From positions 965,489-1,029,488 of the forward strand of contig NZ_CP054919.1 in assembly GCF_013364235.1 (NCBI RefSeq): a stretch of 64,000 bases of DNA, read 5' to 3'. Source of the stretch: Kitasatospora sp. NA04385 (lineage in GTDB: Bacteria > Actinomycetota > Actinomycetes > Streptomycetales > Streptomycetaceae). Made by a program: the position numbers and the translations under genes. Shown here in pieces: positions 42,701 to 50,022 of the stretch; within the stretch, counting starts at the first letter, position 1, and every line of letters starts with the position of its first letter. The notes under the pieces were generated by a model that saw only the letters and a list, made by a program, of their open reading frames with translations, ran no database searches and was not told where the DNA came from.

Positions 42701-43330
42701 GTCTTCGAGGGCTTCTACCAGGGCCAGGAGTTCGGCGAGGCCATCGCGTCCCTGCTGTTCGGCGACGTCAACCCCTCCGGCCACCTGCCGATCACCTTCC
42801 CCGCCTCGCTCGCCCAGGTCCCGGCGAACACCCCCGCCCAGTGGCCGGGCACCGGCGGCACCGTGCAGTACTCCGAGGGCCTCAAGATCGGCTACCGCTG
42901 GTACGACGCCAACAACCTCACCCCGCTGTTCCCGTTCGGCTACGGCCTCTCCTACACCACCTTCGCCTTCTCCGACCTGCGGGTCGGCCCGCTCACCGAC
43001 GGCCGGGCCACCGTCACCGCCACCGTCACCAACACCGGCACCCGCCCCGGCACCGAGGTCGCCCAGCTCTACGTCGGCGCTCCCGCCGACACCGGCGAAC
43101 CCCCGCACCAGCTCAAGGGCTTCCAGCGCATCACCCTCAGCCCCGGCGCCTCCGGCACCGCCACCTTCACCGTCACCGCCCACGACCTCGCCCACTGGGA
43201 CACCGGCGGCGGCAACTGGACCGCCACCGCCGGCACCTACCGGATCCTGGTCGGCGACAGCTCGCGCAACCTCCCGCTGACCGCCAACCTCACCAACCCC
43301 ACCACCGTCGTCGCCAACGCCATGGACTGA
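39788..43330 (+). CDS. Secreted GH3 beta-glucosidase with three discoidin domains
   Basis: An 1180-residue secreted enzyme. A very long, basic signal region (residues 1-66) contains an RPGRPGRPG repeat. Three F5/8 type C domains follow at about 67-195, 205-335 and 355-485. The GH3 N domain is at about 500-810, with nucleophile Asp740 in ITSDWGGIHS and the typical KHVAAYN segment. The GH3 C domain and a C-terminal fibronectin-III-like domain (about 1075-1160: VTNTGTRPGTEVAQLYVG) complete it. It probably cleaves glucose from laminari-oligomers made by the GH64 partner. GTG 39788 has GAGGAGAACC in front. A strong terminator follows at 43348. Confidence 0.93.
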   Translation: MNARSARPPGPAPAPRRTVRTPRRPGRPGRPGRPGAVGTLWTAALAALALLTSLLVAGAPAAQAAPALLSQGRPATASSVENAGTPASAAVDGDGDGGTRWSSAAADPQWIQVDLGAAATISQVVLRWETAAAKAYQLQTSNDGATWTSVYSTTTGTGGTETLNVSGTGRYVRMYGTARTTQYGYSLWEFQVYGTAGTGGGGAACGTRNAALDRPVTASSEQNAAFPAAAAVDGDGGTRWSSAAADPQWLRVDLGAVLPVCRVSLAWEAAYATAFQVQVSSDGTTWTSVYSTTNAVGGTQALDVTGTGRYVRVYGTARGTAYGYSLWEFQVFTGGGGSTPSPSPTPSPSPSGSGTGCGTANAALGHPATASSTEDGNPAYDAFYATDGSTLTRWSSAVGDPQWISVDLGGSLPVCQVVLRWENAYATGFRIELSDDNAKWTSAYSTTTGTGGTQTVNATGTGRYLRVYTTARATGYGVSLWELAVRTVGDRSVTIPPPAPKPAPGNCPWLNQPNVPVATRVAQLMGAMTQQQKDRLLYGDGSTVYIGQIAGQPDLCIPDVNLEDGPSGVGDGLGGVTQFPDGEVSAATFDTDYVHAFGTAVGQEFAGKGVHVSLGPTVNMVRDPRWGRAYETFGEDPYLSGQIASADVQGMQAQGVMAEVKHVAAYNVEQPSAPGNEIVDPRTLQEIYLPAFQTAIEKGGAAALMCGYSMVNGEYSCQNPALENVAMYQQAGFQGFITSDWGGIHSTVPSANAGETVEMPFDGFFSAPLLQAVANGQVSQATFDTMVSRVLTQMFRFGLFDKAPSGSKTAIVATPAHRAVALRGAQEGTVLLKNNGVLPLDPNGGRSLAVIGTQAGPGTLTSGGGSGNATSSGTYTPLYGIQQRTEGTNTTVAYNDGTDQAAAVALARSSNVAIVFAADDYGHETADTTTIDLPGNQNALISAVAAANPNTVVVLSNNSAVTMPWLNQVAGVFEGFYQGQEFGEAIASLLFGDVNPSGHLPITFPASLAQVPANTPAQWPGTGGTVQYSEGLKIGYRWYDANNLTPLFPFGYGLSYTTFAFSDLRVGPLTDGRATVTATVTNTGTRPGTEVAQLYVGAPADTGEPPHQLKGFQRITLSPGASGTATFTVTAHDLAHWDTGGGNWTATAGTYRILVGDSSRNLPLTANLTNPTTVVANAMD

Positions 43331-43347
43331 CCGCCCGCCGACCGGAC

Positions 43348-43376
43348 GCCGGGGGCACCCACCGGGTGCCCCCGGC
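43348..43376 (+). terminator. Terminator of the GH64-GH3 operon
   Basis: GCCGGGGGCACCC (43348-43360) and GGGTGCCCCCGGC (43364-43376), perfect 13-bp stem with a 3-base loop, 18 bases after the GH3 stop. No T tract. Confidence 0.75.
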
Positions 43377-43387
43377 TCCGTCGTGCT

Positions 43388-43429
43388 CCGGGGCCGTCGT
43401 CCTCCGGGGCCGTCGTCCTCCGGGGCCGG
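43388..43429. repeat. 16-bp tandem repeat after the operon terminator
   Basis: CCGGGGCCGTCGTCCT repeated at 43388 and 43404, plus ten bases of a third copy. Non-coding; no function evident. Confidence 0.7.
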
Positions 43430-43540
43430 CCCCCTGCGCCGGTCGCCGGAGGACGGTCACCACCGGGGCGGGAGCGGTCGGAGCGAGCGGTCACCACCTC
43501 GTCGGCCCGGTCCGGCCGGTCCCGCCCCAAGCCAGTTATT

Positions 43541-43560
43541 CATACATACACACTCGTATG
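43541..43560. promoter_or_regulatory. AT-rich dyad upstream of the integrase-like gene
   Basis: CATAC-10-GTATG inside CATACATACACACTCGTATG, in an AT-rich patch 64-83 bases before the start. TAGGGT (43612-43617) just before the ATG may be a leaderless -10. It resembles the CATACATA element at 1454-1460. Confidence 0.4.
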
Positions 43561-43623
43561 CGGAACGGGCCGCCGGGCCTCGTCCGCCCCGGCCCCGTCG
43601 GGCCCGCCCACTAGGGTGACCCC

Positions 43624-44637
43624 ATGGCGGACACCCCGACAGCAGCGGACCCCGGTGCGGCCCCCGCCATCGAGGTCCTGAACGCGCTGGTCGACCGCGC
43701 CTGCGCGCCGCCCACCGGCGCCTCCCGCGCCAAGCAGCTGCGCTGGGTCGCCGGGGAGCTGCGCACCGCCCTGGAACGCGGCGCGCTCCCGCCGACCGCC
43801 GCCCGCTCGCTGACCGCGCTCCTCGCCCCGGACGCCCTCGCCGCCTACCTCACCGCCGCCGAGCGGGGCCTGCTGCGCCGCAAACCCGCCGCCCGACCCG
43901 ACCGGCCCTCCCCCGCGTCCATGCGGGTGCGCGAGAACTGCCTGCGCATCCTCGCCACCCACGCGGACATCCCCCTCACCCTCCCCGACCGCGACCCGCC
44001 CCCGGTCGAGCTCCACCCCGTGGTCACCGCCCGCCCGCGCGGCATCCTGCTCGCCCACCTCGACCACGCCACCCGCCCCGGCCAGAGCGACGCCCGCACC
44101 CGCATCCTCGCGATCATCGCCACCGTCCTGGACACCGGCTGCCGGGCCGGCGAACTCTGCGCCCTGCGCACCGACGACGTCGACCTGCACCGCGGCACCA
44201 TCCGCCTCACCCGCCTCCCCCAGCACCGCGACCCGCAGGCCCCGCCCGCCACCGAGACCATCGCCCTCTCCGCCACCACCCGCGCCGCCCTGCGCCACTG
44301 GCTCACCGCCCGCGCACACCTCACCCTCCGCGACCCCGCCCGACCCCCCGGCCCCGACAACCAGACCACCCCCGCCCTGTGGGTCAGCATCGCCCCCAGC
44401 GGCCACCCCCGCCCCGGCCTCCCCCTCCACTTCCGCGGCCTCGCCCGCGCCTACGCCCGCGCCGTCCACGACCTCAACACCGACATGGCCGGACAACCCG
44501 GCTGGCACCCCCTCCCCCGCCGGATGGAACCCCTCCGCCGCGCCATCGAGCTCCAACCCGACGACACCACCGGCCCGAACAAGACGGCCGTCCTGCGCCG
44601 CACCCGCCCACCCACCACCGACCACGGACCCCGGTGA
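43624..44637 (+). CDS. Tyrosine-recombinase-like protein, probably inactive
   Basis: A 337-residue protein. The stretch ILAIIATVLDTGCRAGELCA, followed by LRTDDVDLHRGTIRLTRLP, matches box I of phage-type integrases, including its catalytic Arg. The rest of the catalytic set is missing or altered. A W-H-P-L-P-R-R segment stands where H-x-x-R is expected, and no C-terminal tyrosine is found before the Pro/Thr/Arg-rich end. There is no adjacent excisionase, tRNA or att-like repeat. It is therefore more likely a domesticated DNA-binding relic or a host protein than an active integrase. ATG 43624 lies 7 bases after TAGGGT, with no ribosome site, suggesting a leaderless transcript. Confidence 0.7.
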   Translation: MADTPTAADPGAAPAIEVLNALVDRACAPPTGASRAKQLRWVAGELRTALERGALPPTAARSLTALLAPDALAAYLTAAERGLLRRKPAARPDRPSPASMRVRENCLRILATHADIPLTLPDRDPPPVELHPVVTARPRGILLAHLDHATRPGQSDARTRILAIIATVLDTGCRAGELCALRTDDVDLHRGTIRLTRLPQHRDPQAPPATETIALSATTRAALRHWLTARAHLTLRDPARPPGPDNQTTPALWVSIAPSGHPRPGLPLHFRGLARAYARAVHDLNTDMAGQPGWHPLPRRMEPLRRAIELQPDDTTGPNKTAVLRRTRPPTTDHGPR

Positions 44638-44676
44638 CGCGCCTACGGCCCAGGTGCGGCGGGCGGGCGGAGCAGC

Positions 44677-45393
44677 TCAGCGGTGCTCGGGGTTCTCGAA
44701 GTCGAAGCGGCAGCCCGCGTCCCACTCGGAGCGCTGGTTGCCGTGGGCCGGGATGCCGCCCGCGTCCTTCAGCATCCGGGCCAGGTGCAGCTGGTTCCAG
44801 GTCATGAAGGTGGTGTTCCGGTTGGTGAAGTCGTTCTCCGGGCCGCCGGAGCCCTCGTCCAGGTAGGAGGGCCCCGGCCCGGCCTCGCCGACCCAGCCCG
44901 CGTCGGCCTGCGGCGGGATCGTGTACCCCAGGTGCTGGAGGCTGTAGAGGACGTTCATCGCGCAGTGCTTGGCGCCGTCCTCGTTCCCGGTGATCAGGCA
45001 GCCGCCGACCCGGCCGTAGTAGGCGTACTGGCCGTGCTGGTTGAGGACGGACGAGCAGGAGTACAGCCGCTCGATCACCCGCTTCATCACGGAGGAGTTG
45101 TCGCCGAGCCAGACCGGTCCGGCCAGGGTGAGGATGTCGGCGGCCATCACCTGCGAGTAGATGACGGGCCACTCGTCGGTCTCCCAGCCGTGCTCGGTCA
45201 TGTCCGGCCAGACGCCGGTGGCGATGTCGAGGTCGACGGCACGGAGCACTTCGACCGACACGCCCTGGCGTTCCATGATTCCGGTGCTGATGTCGATCAG
45301 GCCCTGGGTGTGGCTGCGCTCCGGCGAGCGCTTGAGCGTGCAGTTGATCACCAGGGCGCGGAGATCGCGGTAGGACGTGCCGGTGTCGGTCAT
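44677..45393 (-). CDS. Flavodoxin-fold NAD(P)H-dependent oxidoreductase
   Basis: A 238-residue protein of the NADPH-dependent FMN reductase/flavodoxin-like group. The phosphate-binding turn is LVINCTLKRSPERSHTQGLI near residue 13. ILTLAGPVWLGDNSSVMKRVIERL and YYGRVGGCLITGNEDG contact the flavin. It reduces quinones, azo dyes or flavins using NAD(P)H; the substrate is not evident. ATG 45393 follows GAGGAACGCAACG. It is divergent from the glutathione peroxidase gene, which may indicate a shared redox theme. Length and motifs are complete. Confidence 0.9.
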   Translation of the reverse strand: MTDTGTSYRDLRALVINCTLKRSPERSHTQGLIDISTGIMERQGVSVEVLRAVDLDIATGVWPDMTEHGWETDEWPVIYSQVMAADILTLAGPVWLGDNSSVMKRVIERLYSCSSVLNQHGQYAYYGRVGGCLITGNEDGAKHCAMNVLYSLQHLGYTIPPQADAGWVGEAGPGPSYLDEGSGGPENDFTNRNTTFMTWNQLHLARMLKDAGGIPAHGNQRSEWDAGCRFDFENPEHR

Positions 45394-45635
45394 CGTTGCG
45401 TTCCTCGGGGCGGAGTGGGCGGTCGGGCGGTCCGGCCGCGGGCGGGGAATCCGTCCACTGTCCCGCCCCGCCGGGTGGAACGGGCGGACGGCGCACCAGC
45501 GGCGGCCGGGCCGGTCGGCGTTCACCCGCACGGCAGCAGGAGTCCGCACTCGTCGTGGTGCCCGTCGGCGGGGCGGCGGGGCGCTGTAGGTTCGGGGGCG
45601 TCGGCATGTCGACTCAGAGAAGGCAGGTGCAGATC

Positions 45636-46130
45636 ATGGTGGATTCGCTGTTCGAGCTCCCGATCCGGACGCTGGCGGGCGAGCCGTCCTCGTTGGGCGA
45701 GTACCGGGGGAAGGTGCTGCTGCTGGTGAACGTCGCCTCGAAGTGCGGGCTGACGCCGCAGTACGCGGGGCTGGAGCGTCTGCAGGAGAAGTACGGGGAG
45801 CGCGGGTTCACGGTGCTCGGGTTCCCGTGCAACCAGTTCATGGGGCAGGAGCCGGGGTCGGCGGAGGAGATCCAGGAGTTCTGCTCGACCACGTACGGGG
45901 TGTCCTTCCCGCTGTTCGAGAAGATCGACGTGAACGGGGCGGAGCGGCACCCGGTGTACGAGCGGCTGACCGAGGTCGCGGACGCGACCGGCGAGGCCGG
46001 GGACGTGCAGTGGAACTTCGAGAAGTTCCTGGTGTCGGCGGACGGCGAGGTGGTCGGGCGGTTCCGGCCGCGGACCGAGCCGGAGTCGGCGGAGCTGGTG
46101 GCCGCGATCGAGGCGCAGCTGGCGGGCTGA
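45636..46130 (+). CDS. Glutathione peroxidase family (thiol peroxidase)
   Basis: A 164-residue peroxidase with a thioredoxin fold. The peroxidatic Cys37 is in NVASKCGLTPQYAGLE, with Gln and Trp/Asn of the active site in GFPCNQFMGQEPGS and WNFEKFLV. Cys65 in the second motif may be resolving-type, so electrons probably come from thioredoxin rather than glutathione, as is usual for bacterial members. ATG 45636 is chosen because MVDSLFELPI is the family's normal N terminus and AGGCAGGTG lies in front; an upstream ATG at 45606 adds ten residues. A long inverted repeat follows the stop. Confidence 0.92.
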   Translation: MVDSLFELPIRTLAGEPSSLGEYRGKVLLLVNVASKCGLTPQYAGLERLQEKYGERGFTVLGFPCNQFMGQEPGSAEEIQEFCSTTYGVSFPLFEKIDVNGAERHPVYERLTEVADATGEAGDVQWNFEKFLVSADGEVVGRFRPRTEPESAELVAAIEAQLAG

Positions 46131-46144
46131 GCCGGGGTGCGGCG

Positions 46145-46217
46145 GGCCCGGGGCCCGGACCGTCCGAACTGTGCAGGTAACCTGCGCAGTGGAACTGGAC
46201 AGTCCGGGCCCCGGGCC
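46145..46217. promoter_or_regulatory. 73-bp nested inverted repeat
   Basis: GGCCCGGGGCCCGGACCGTC (46145 on, 21-bp arm) matches the reverse complement of 46197-46217 at 20 of 21 positions. Between them is a second palindrome, CTGtGCAGGT-A-ACCTGCgCAG (46169-46189), about centred in the loop. The outer arms may act as terminator of the peroxidase gene; the inner one looks like a MarR-type operator for the hydrolase gene starting at 46245. Confidence 0.7.
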
Positions 46218-46244
46218 GTCCGCACGCCCGACGAAAGGCCCGCC

Positions 46245-46832
46245 GTGTCCGTCACCGCGCTCGACCCGACCACCGCCCTGGTCGTCATCGACCTCCAGCA
46301 GAGCATCCTCGCCCTCCCCACCGCCCCGTACCCCGCGCGCGAGGTGCTGGAGCGCGGCATCGCGCTCGCCGGGGCGTTCCGCGCCGCGAAGCTGCCGGTG
46401 GTGCTGGTGCGGGTGTCCTTCGCCGCGGACGGCGGGGACGTGCCGCCCGGCCGCACCGAGCAGAACCGGGGCGGGGGCGGGGCGACGACCCGGCCCGAGG
46501 GCTGGGACCGGATCTCCGAGGAGCTGCTCGCGCCGTCCGACCTGGTGGTGACCAAGCACAACTGGGGCGCCTTCCACGGCACCGACCTGGACGTGCAGCT
46601 GCGCCGCCGGGGCGTGACGCAGATCGTGCTGGCCGGCGTGGCGACCAGCATCGGCGTGGAGTCCACCGCCCGGGCCGCGCACGAGCACGGCTACCACGTG
46701 ACGCTGGCGGTGGACGCGATGTCCGACCTGGACGCGGACGCGCACCACAACAGCGTGCGGCGGATCTTCCCGCGGCTGGGCGAGACCGGCACCACCGAGG
46801 AGGTGCTGGCGCTGCTGGCGGCGACCCGCTGA
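46245..46832 (+). CDS. Isochorismatase-fold hydrolase lacking the usual cysteine
   Basis: A 195-residue protein of the isochorismatase-like superfamily. Asp16 (VVIDLQQS) and Lys104 (VVTKHNWGAFHGTDL) of the catalytic set are present. The nucleophilic Cys, expected in GVATS-x-C-VESTARAA, is replaced by Gly137 (GVATSIGVESTARAA). Cysteine hydrolases such as nicotinamidases need that Cys, while true isochorismatases do not. A non-cysteine activity is therefore expected, or none. GTG 46245 has CGAAAGGCCC in front. The promoter region contains the nested inverted repeat; a strong terminator follows. Confidence 0.85.
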   Translation: MSVTALDPTTALVVIDLQQSILALPTAPYPAREVLERGIALAGAFRAAKLPVVLVRVSFAADGGDVPPGRTEQNRGGGGATTRPEGWDRISEELLAPSDLVVTKHNWGAFHGTDLDVQLRRRGVTQIVLAGVATSIGVESTARAAHEHGYHVTLAVDAMSDLDADAHHNSVRRIFPRLGETGTTEEVLALLAATR

Positions 46833-46850
46833 GCCGGGGGCGGGGACGTG

Positions 46851-46884
46851 CCGGAGCCCGGCCCGCGTGCGGGCCGGGCTCCGG
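46851..46884. terminator. Bidirectional terminator
   Basis: CCGGAGCCCGGCCCGC (46851-46866) and GCGGGCCGGGCTCCGG (46869-46884), a perfect 16-bp stem around GT, between convergent genes. Three GTGACGGCGTT-like direct repeats follow (46885-46930). Confidence 0.8.
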
Positions 46885-46927
46885 CGTGACGGCGTTCAGG
46901 CGTGACGGCGTTACGGCGTCACGGCGT

Positions 46928-47167
46928 TCAGGCTTCGCCGGGGTGCCAGGCGGGCCACTCCCAGGGGCGGTCGTCCCAGTGGACCCGGGCCGGGTCGCGC
47001 GGGTCGAGGTCGGGGAAGTGGCGGTGCACCTCGGGTTCGAACTCCTCGGGGGCGAGCGGCTTCCAGCCCTCGTCCCGGAAGTGGACCAGCCGGTAGCGGC
47101 TGTCGGTGCGGAACTCGGCGACCCGGACCAGTGGCTCTTCGGTGGTGCTGCTGCTCGTACTCGTCAT
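46928..47167 (-). CDS. Small hypothetical protein
   Basis: 79 residues: a Thr/Ser-rich start, then RVAEFRTDSRYRLVHFRDEG and an acidic/aromatic end (HFPDLDPRDPARVHWDDRPW). No family recognised; no membrane segment. It looks like a compact beta-rich domain conserved in sequence style with its neighbours. ATG 47167 has no clear ribosome site. It is the only believable frame on this strand here, and it begins 54 bp before a 12-bp tandem repeat. Confidence 0.55.
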   Translation of the reverse strand: MTSTSSSTTEEPLVRVAEFRTDSRYRLVHFRDEGWKPLAPEEFEPEVHRHFPDLDPRDPARVHWDDRPWEWPAWHPGEA

Positions 47168-47220
47168 GCGGCCAGCATCGGCCGGGCTCCGGCGGGCCGC
47201 ACGCCTACGGCGCACCGGGC

Positions 47221-47280
47221 GGCGTGTCGTACGGCGTGTCGTAGGGCGTGTCGGGCGGCATGTCGGGCGGCGTGCCGCGC
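47221..47280. repeat. 12-bp tandem repeat, five units
   Basis: GGCGTGTCGTAC, GGCGTGTCGTAG, GGCGTGTCGGGC, GGCATGTCGGGC, GGCGTGCCGCGC: exactly 60 bp, in the promoter region between divergent small genes. Confidence 0.85.
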
Positions 47281-47368
47281 GGGCAGCACGGTTGCGCGCG
47301 GGCCCCGGGCCGGTGGGCGCGGTCCCGTACCGTGGAGGGAGTCGACGCGTTCGTCCCGGGAGGACCAC

Positions 47369-47821
47369 ATGGGCAGTGGCAAGGGCAGGGCTGCGGCCCG
47401 GGTGCGGGGGCTGGACGGGCTGGCGGTGACGCGTTCGGCGTGGGGGCTGTACCGGGAGACCCGGCGGCCGGGCGCGCCGGGGCCGGTGGCGCGGGTACGG
47501 GCGCTGCCGCGCCTGGTGCGGGACGCGCTGGCGGGGCGGTACCCGGGGGTGGGGCCGGGGAAGCTGGCGGCGCTGACGCTGGCGGTGGGGGTGTACCTGG
47601 TGAGCCCCCTGGACGCGGTGCCGGACTTCCTGCCGCTGCTGGGCTGGGGTGACGACACGGCGCTGCTGCTGTGGTTCCTGATGGGCCTGACCCGGGAGTC
47701 GGGCCGGTACGTGGAGTGGTCGGCGGCGCGGGGGCGGGAGGCGCGGGCTCCGGGAGCACCGGGGACCCCGGCGGCATCGGCTCCGGAGGCCCTGGAGGCC
47801 CTGGAGACCCTGGGAGGCTGA
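47369..47821 (+). CDS. DUF1232 (YkvA family) membrane protein
   Basis: A 150-residue protein. The family core is YLVSPLDAVPDFLPLLGWGDD (about residues 75-95), inside a hydrophobic region that includes GKLAALTLAVGVYLVSP and ALLLWFLMGL. The N terminus is basic; the C terminus is an Ala/Pro/Glu-rich tail. DUF1232 proteins are small membrane proteins of unknown function. ATG 47369 is preceded by GGGAGGACCAC. It is a single gene between the repeat and the secreted glycosidase gene. Confidence 0.85.
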   Translation: MGSGKGRAAARVRGLDGLAVTRSAWGLYRETRRPGAPGPVARVRALPRLVRDALAGRYPGVGPGKLAALTLAVGVYLVSPLDAVPDFLPLLGWGDDTALLLWFLMGLTRESGRYVEWSAARGREARAPGAPGTPAASAPEALEALETLGG

Positions 47822-47833
47822 TCGCACCGCAAC

Positions 47834-47848
47834 GATTGATCCTCAATC
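47834..47848. promoter_or_regulatory. Palindrome upstream of the beta-helix glycosidase gene
   Basis: GATTGA-tcc-TCAATC, perfect 6-bp arms, at the edge of an AT-rich patch (47834-47905) that probably contains the promoter of the gene at 47961. Confidence 0.4.
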
Positions 47849-47960
47849 CGCAAGAATCTGACACCGGGAAGAAATTTCCGCGCAACTCTCTTGTGGTGGT
47901 GCGGCACGCGCCCCTACTGTCGGCTCACCTCCACCACGCCTTTCAGAGAGCCGGTCCCCG

Positions 47961-50015
47961 ATGACTGCTGCCCCCGCCTTCCCCTCCCGTTCCGTCCTCC
48001 CGCGTTCGGCCCGCGCCGGGGCCGTCGTGGTCGCCTCCGTGCTCGGGCTGGGGGTGGCACTGTGCGGCCCGGCCGCGTACGCCGCGCCCTCCTCCGGCGG
48101 CGCCGCCGTGGTGACCCGGGCCGGGATCGACCCGGCGCTGACCGCGGGCCGCGGCGCCCGGGTGGACTTCCTGGAGCAGGAGGCGGAGAACGCCGCCACC
48201 ACCGGCAGCGTGATCGCCGCCGACCGCACCGCGTACACCCTGGCCGCGGAGGCCTCCGGCCGCAGCGCGGTGAAGCTGACCCCCGGCCAGTACGTGGAGT
48301 TCACCCTCCCCAAGGACGCCAACGCGATCACCGTCCGCTACAGCCTGCCGGACGCGGCGAACGGCGGCGGGATCACCGCCCCGCTGGACGTCACGGTCAA
48401 CGGCAAGGACCGCCGGCAGCTCTCGGCCACCAGCCAGTACTCCTGGCTGTACAACCAGTACCCGTTCACCAACGACCCGAAGGCCGGGCTGCTGCACCCG
48501 GACTGGTGGATCACCGAGTGCGGCTGCGTGCCCGCCGCGACCACCCCCGCGCCGACCGTCGCCACCCCGTTCCGTCCCGGCCACATGTACGACGAGCAGC
48601 GCATGCTGCTGGGCCGCACCTACAAGGCGGGCGACAAGGTCCGCATCGCGCTGCCCGCCGGGTCGAAGGCGCCGTGGGCCGCGATCGACCTGCTGGACTC
48701 GCAGTTGGTCGCCGCCCCGCACGTCGAGCTGAAGGCCGTCAACGTGCTGGCGCTGGGCGCCGACCCGACCGGGCACCGGGACTCCGCGGACGCCATCGAC
48801 CGCGCGGTCAAGCTCGCCAGGACCCTGCGCCTGCCGGTCTACCTGCCGCCGGGCGTCTTCCAGGTCAACCGCCACCTCGTGGTCGACGACGTGACCGTGA
48901 TCGGCGCGGGCAGCTGGTACACCGTGCTCAAGGGCACCCAGCAGACCCTGTCCGCCCCCGCCCCGGACGGCAGCGTGCACACCGGCGTCGGCATCTACGG
49001 CAAGGACGCGGCGCAGGGCGGCAGCCGCAACGTCCACCTCTCCGGGTTCGCCATCGAGGGCGACGTCCGGGAACGGATCGACACCGACCAGGTCAACGGC
49101 GTCGGCGGCGCGTTCAGCGACTCCAGCATCGAGGGCCTGTACATCCACCACACCAAGGTCGGCATCTGGCTGGACGGCCCGATGAAGAACCTGAAGATCA
49201 CCGGCAACCAGATCGCCGACCAGATCGCCGACGGCATCAACTTCCACACCGGCGTGGCCGACTCGGTGATCCGGGACAACTTCCTGCGCAACACCGGCGA
49301 CGACGGCATCGCGCTCTGGTCGGAGAAGACCGCGGACGCCCGCACCGTCATCGACCACAACACCGTGCAGTCGCCGACCCTGGCCAACGCCATCGCGGTG
49401 TACGGCGGCACCGACACCACCGTCTCGAACAACCTGGTCGCCGACCCGGTCCGCGAGGGCTCCGGCCTGCACGCCGGCTCCCGCTTCGGCGCCGAGCCGT
49501 TCGCCGGGTACCTGCACTTCACCGACAACACCACGGTGCGGGCCGGCACCTACGAGCTGAACTGGAACATCGGCCTCGGCGCGATCTGGTTCGAGGTGCT
49601 GGACCGGGACATCGACGCCGACATCAAGGTCACCGGCGACCACTACCTGGACTCTACCTACAACGCGATCATGGCGGTCGCCGACTGGGGCGTGAAGGAC
49701 CAGTACAAGCTGTCCAACCTGGCGTTCAAGGACGTCAAGATCGACGGCACCGGCACCTCGGTGCTCAGCGCCCGCGTCGCCGGCTCGGCCAGCTTCCAGA
49801 ACGTGACCGCCCGCAACGTCGGCGCCGTCGGCATCAACAACTGCGGCACCTTCCACTTCACCCCGACCGGCTCCGAGTTCTCGGTCACCGACCTGGGCGG
49901 CAACTCCGGCGGCGGCACCACCGGCGACTGGCTGGCCTCCTGGGAGCTGCCCAACACCATCACCTGCGACGACCGCCCGCCGGTGGTCGCCCCGCCGGCC
50001 CCGTCCAAGTGGTGA
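47961..50015 (+). CDS. Secreted parallel-beta-helix glycosidase, probable GH87 (mycodextranase / alpha-1,3-glucanase)
   Basis: A 684-residue secreted protein. Signal peptide about 1-41 (AYA cleavage). Residues 65-245 form a CBM35-like sandwich (FLEQEAENA, SGRSAVKLTPGQYVEFTLP). Residues 255-660 form a right-handed beta-helix starting ALGADPTGHRDSADAIDRAV, with repeated DN-x-x-R-N/TGDDGIALWS turns typical of pectate-lyase-like folds. Sequence style matches actinobacterial proteins assigned to GH87, which cut alpha-1,3-glucan or nigeran; this rests on memory of the family. The conserved Asp pair in NTGDDGIALWSEK may be catalytic. ATG 47961 starts the signal peptide; the ribosome site is weak. 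It complements the beta-1,3-glucanases if fungal walls are the substrate. Confidence 0.72.
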   Translation: MTAAPAFPSRSVLPRSARAGAVVVASVLGLGVALCGPAAYAAPSSGGAAVVTRAGIDPALTAGRGARVDFLEQEAENAATTGSVIAADRTAYTLAAEASGRSAVKLTPGQYVEFTLPKDANAITVRYSLPDAANGGGITAPLDVTVNGKDRRQLSATSQYSWLYNQYPFTNDPKAGLLHPDWWITECGCVPAATTPAPTVATPFRPGHMYDEQRMLLGRTYKAGDKVRIALPAGSKAPWAAIDLLDSQLVAAPHVELKAVNVLALGADPTGHRDSADAIDRAVKLARTLRLPVYLPPGVFQVNRHLVVDDVTVIGAGSWYTVLKGTQQTLSAPAPDGSVHTGVGIYGKDAAQGGSRNVHLSGFAIEGDVRERIDTDQVNGVGGAFSDSSIEGLYIHHTKVGIWLDGPMKNLKITGNQIADQIADGINFHTGVADSVIRDNFLRNTGDDGIALWSEKTADARTVIDHNTVQSPTLANAIAVYGGTDTTVSNNLVADPVREGSGLHAGSRFGAEPFAGYLHFTDNTTVRAGTYELNWNIGLGAIWFEVLDRDIDADIKVTGDHYLDSTYNAIMAVADWGVKDQYKLSNLAFKDVKIDGTGTSVLSARVAGSASFQNVTARNVGAVGINNCGTFHFTPTGSEFSVTDLGGNSGGGTTGDWLASWELPNTITCDDRPPVVAPPAPSKW

Positions 50016-50022
50016 CGGACGC

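Noticed and set aside
43331..44640. Integrated mobile element around the integrase-like gene.
   Set aside because: No excisionase, replication gene, tRNA, direct-repeat att sites or G+C change; flanks are ordinary host genes.
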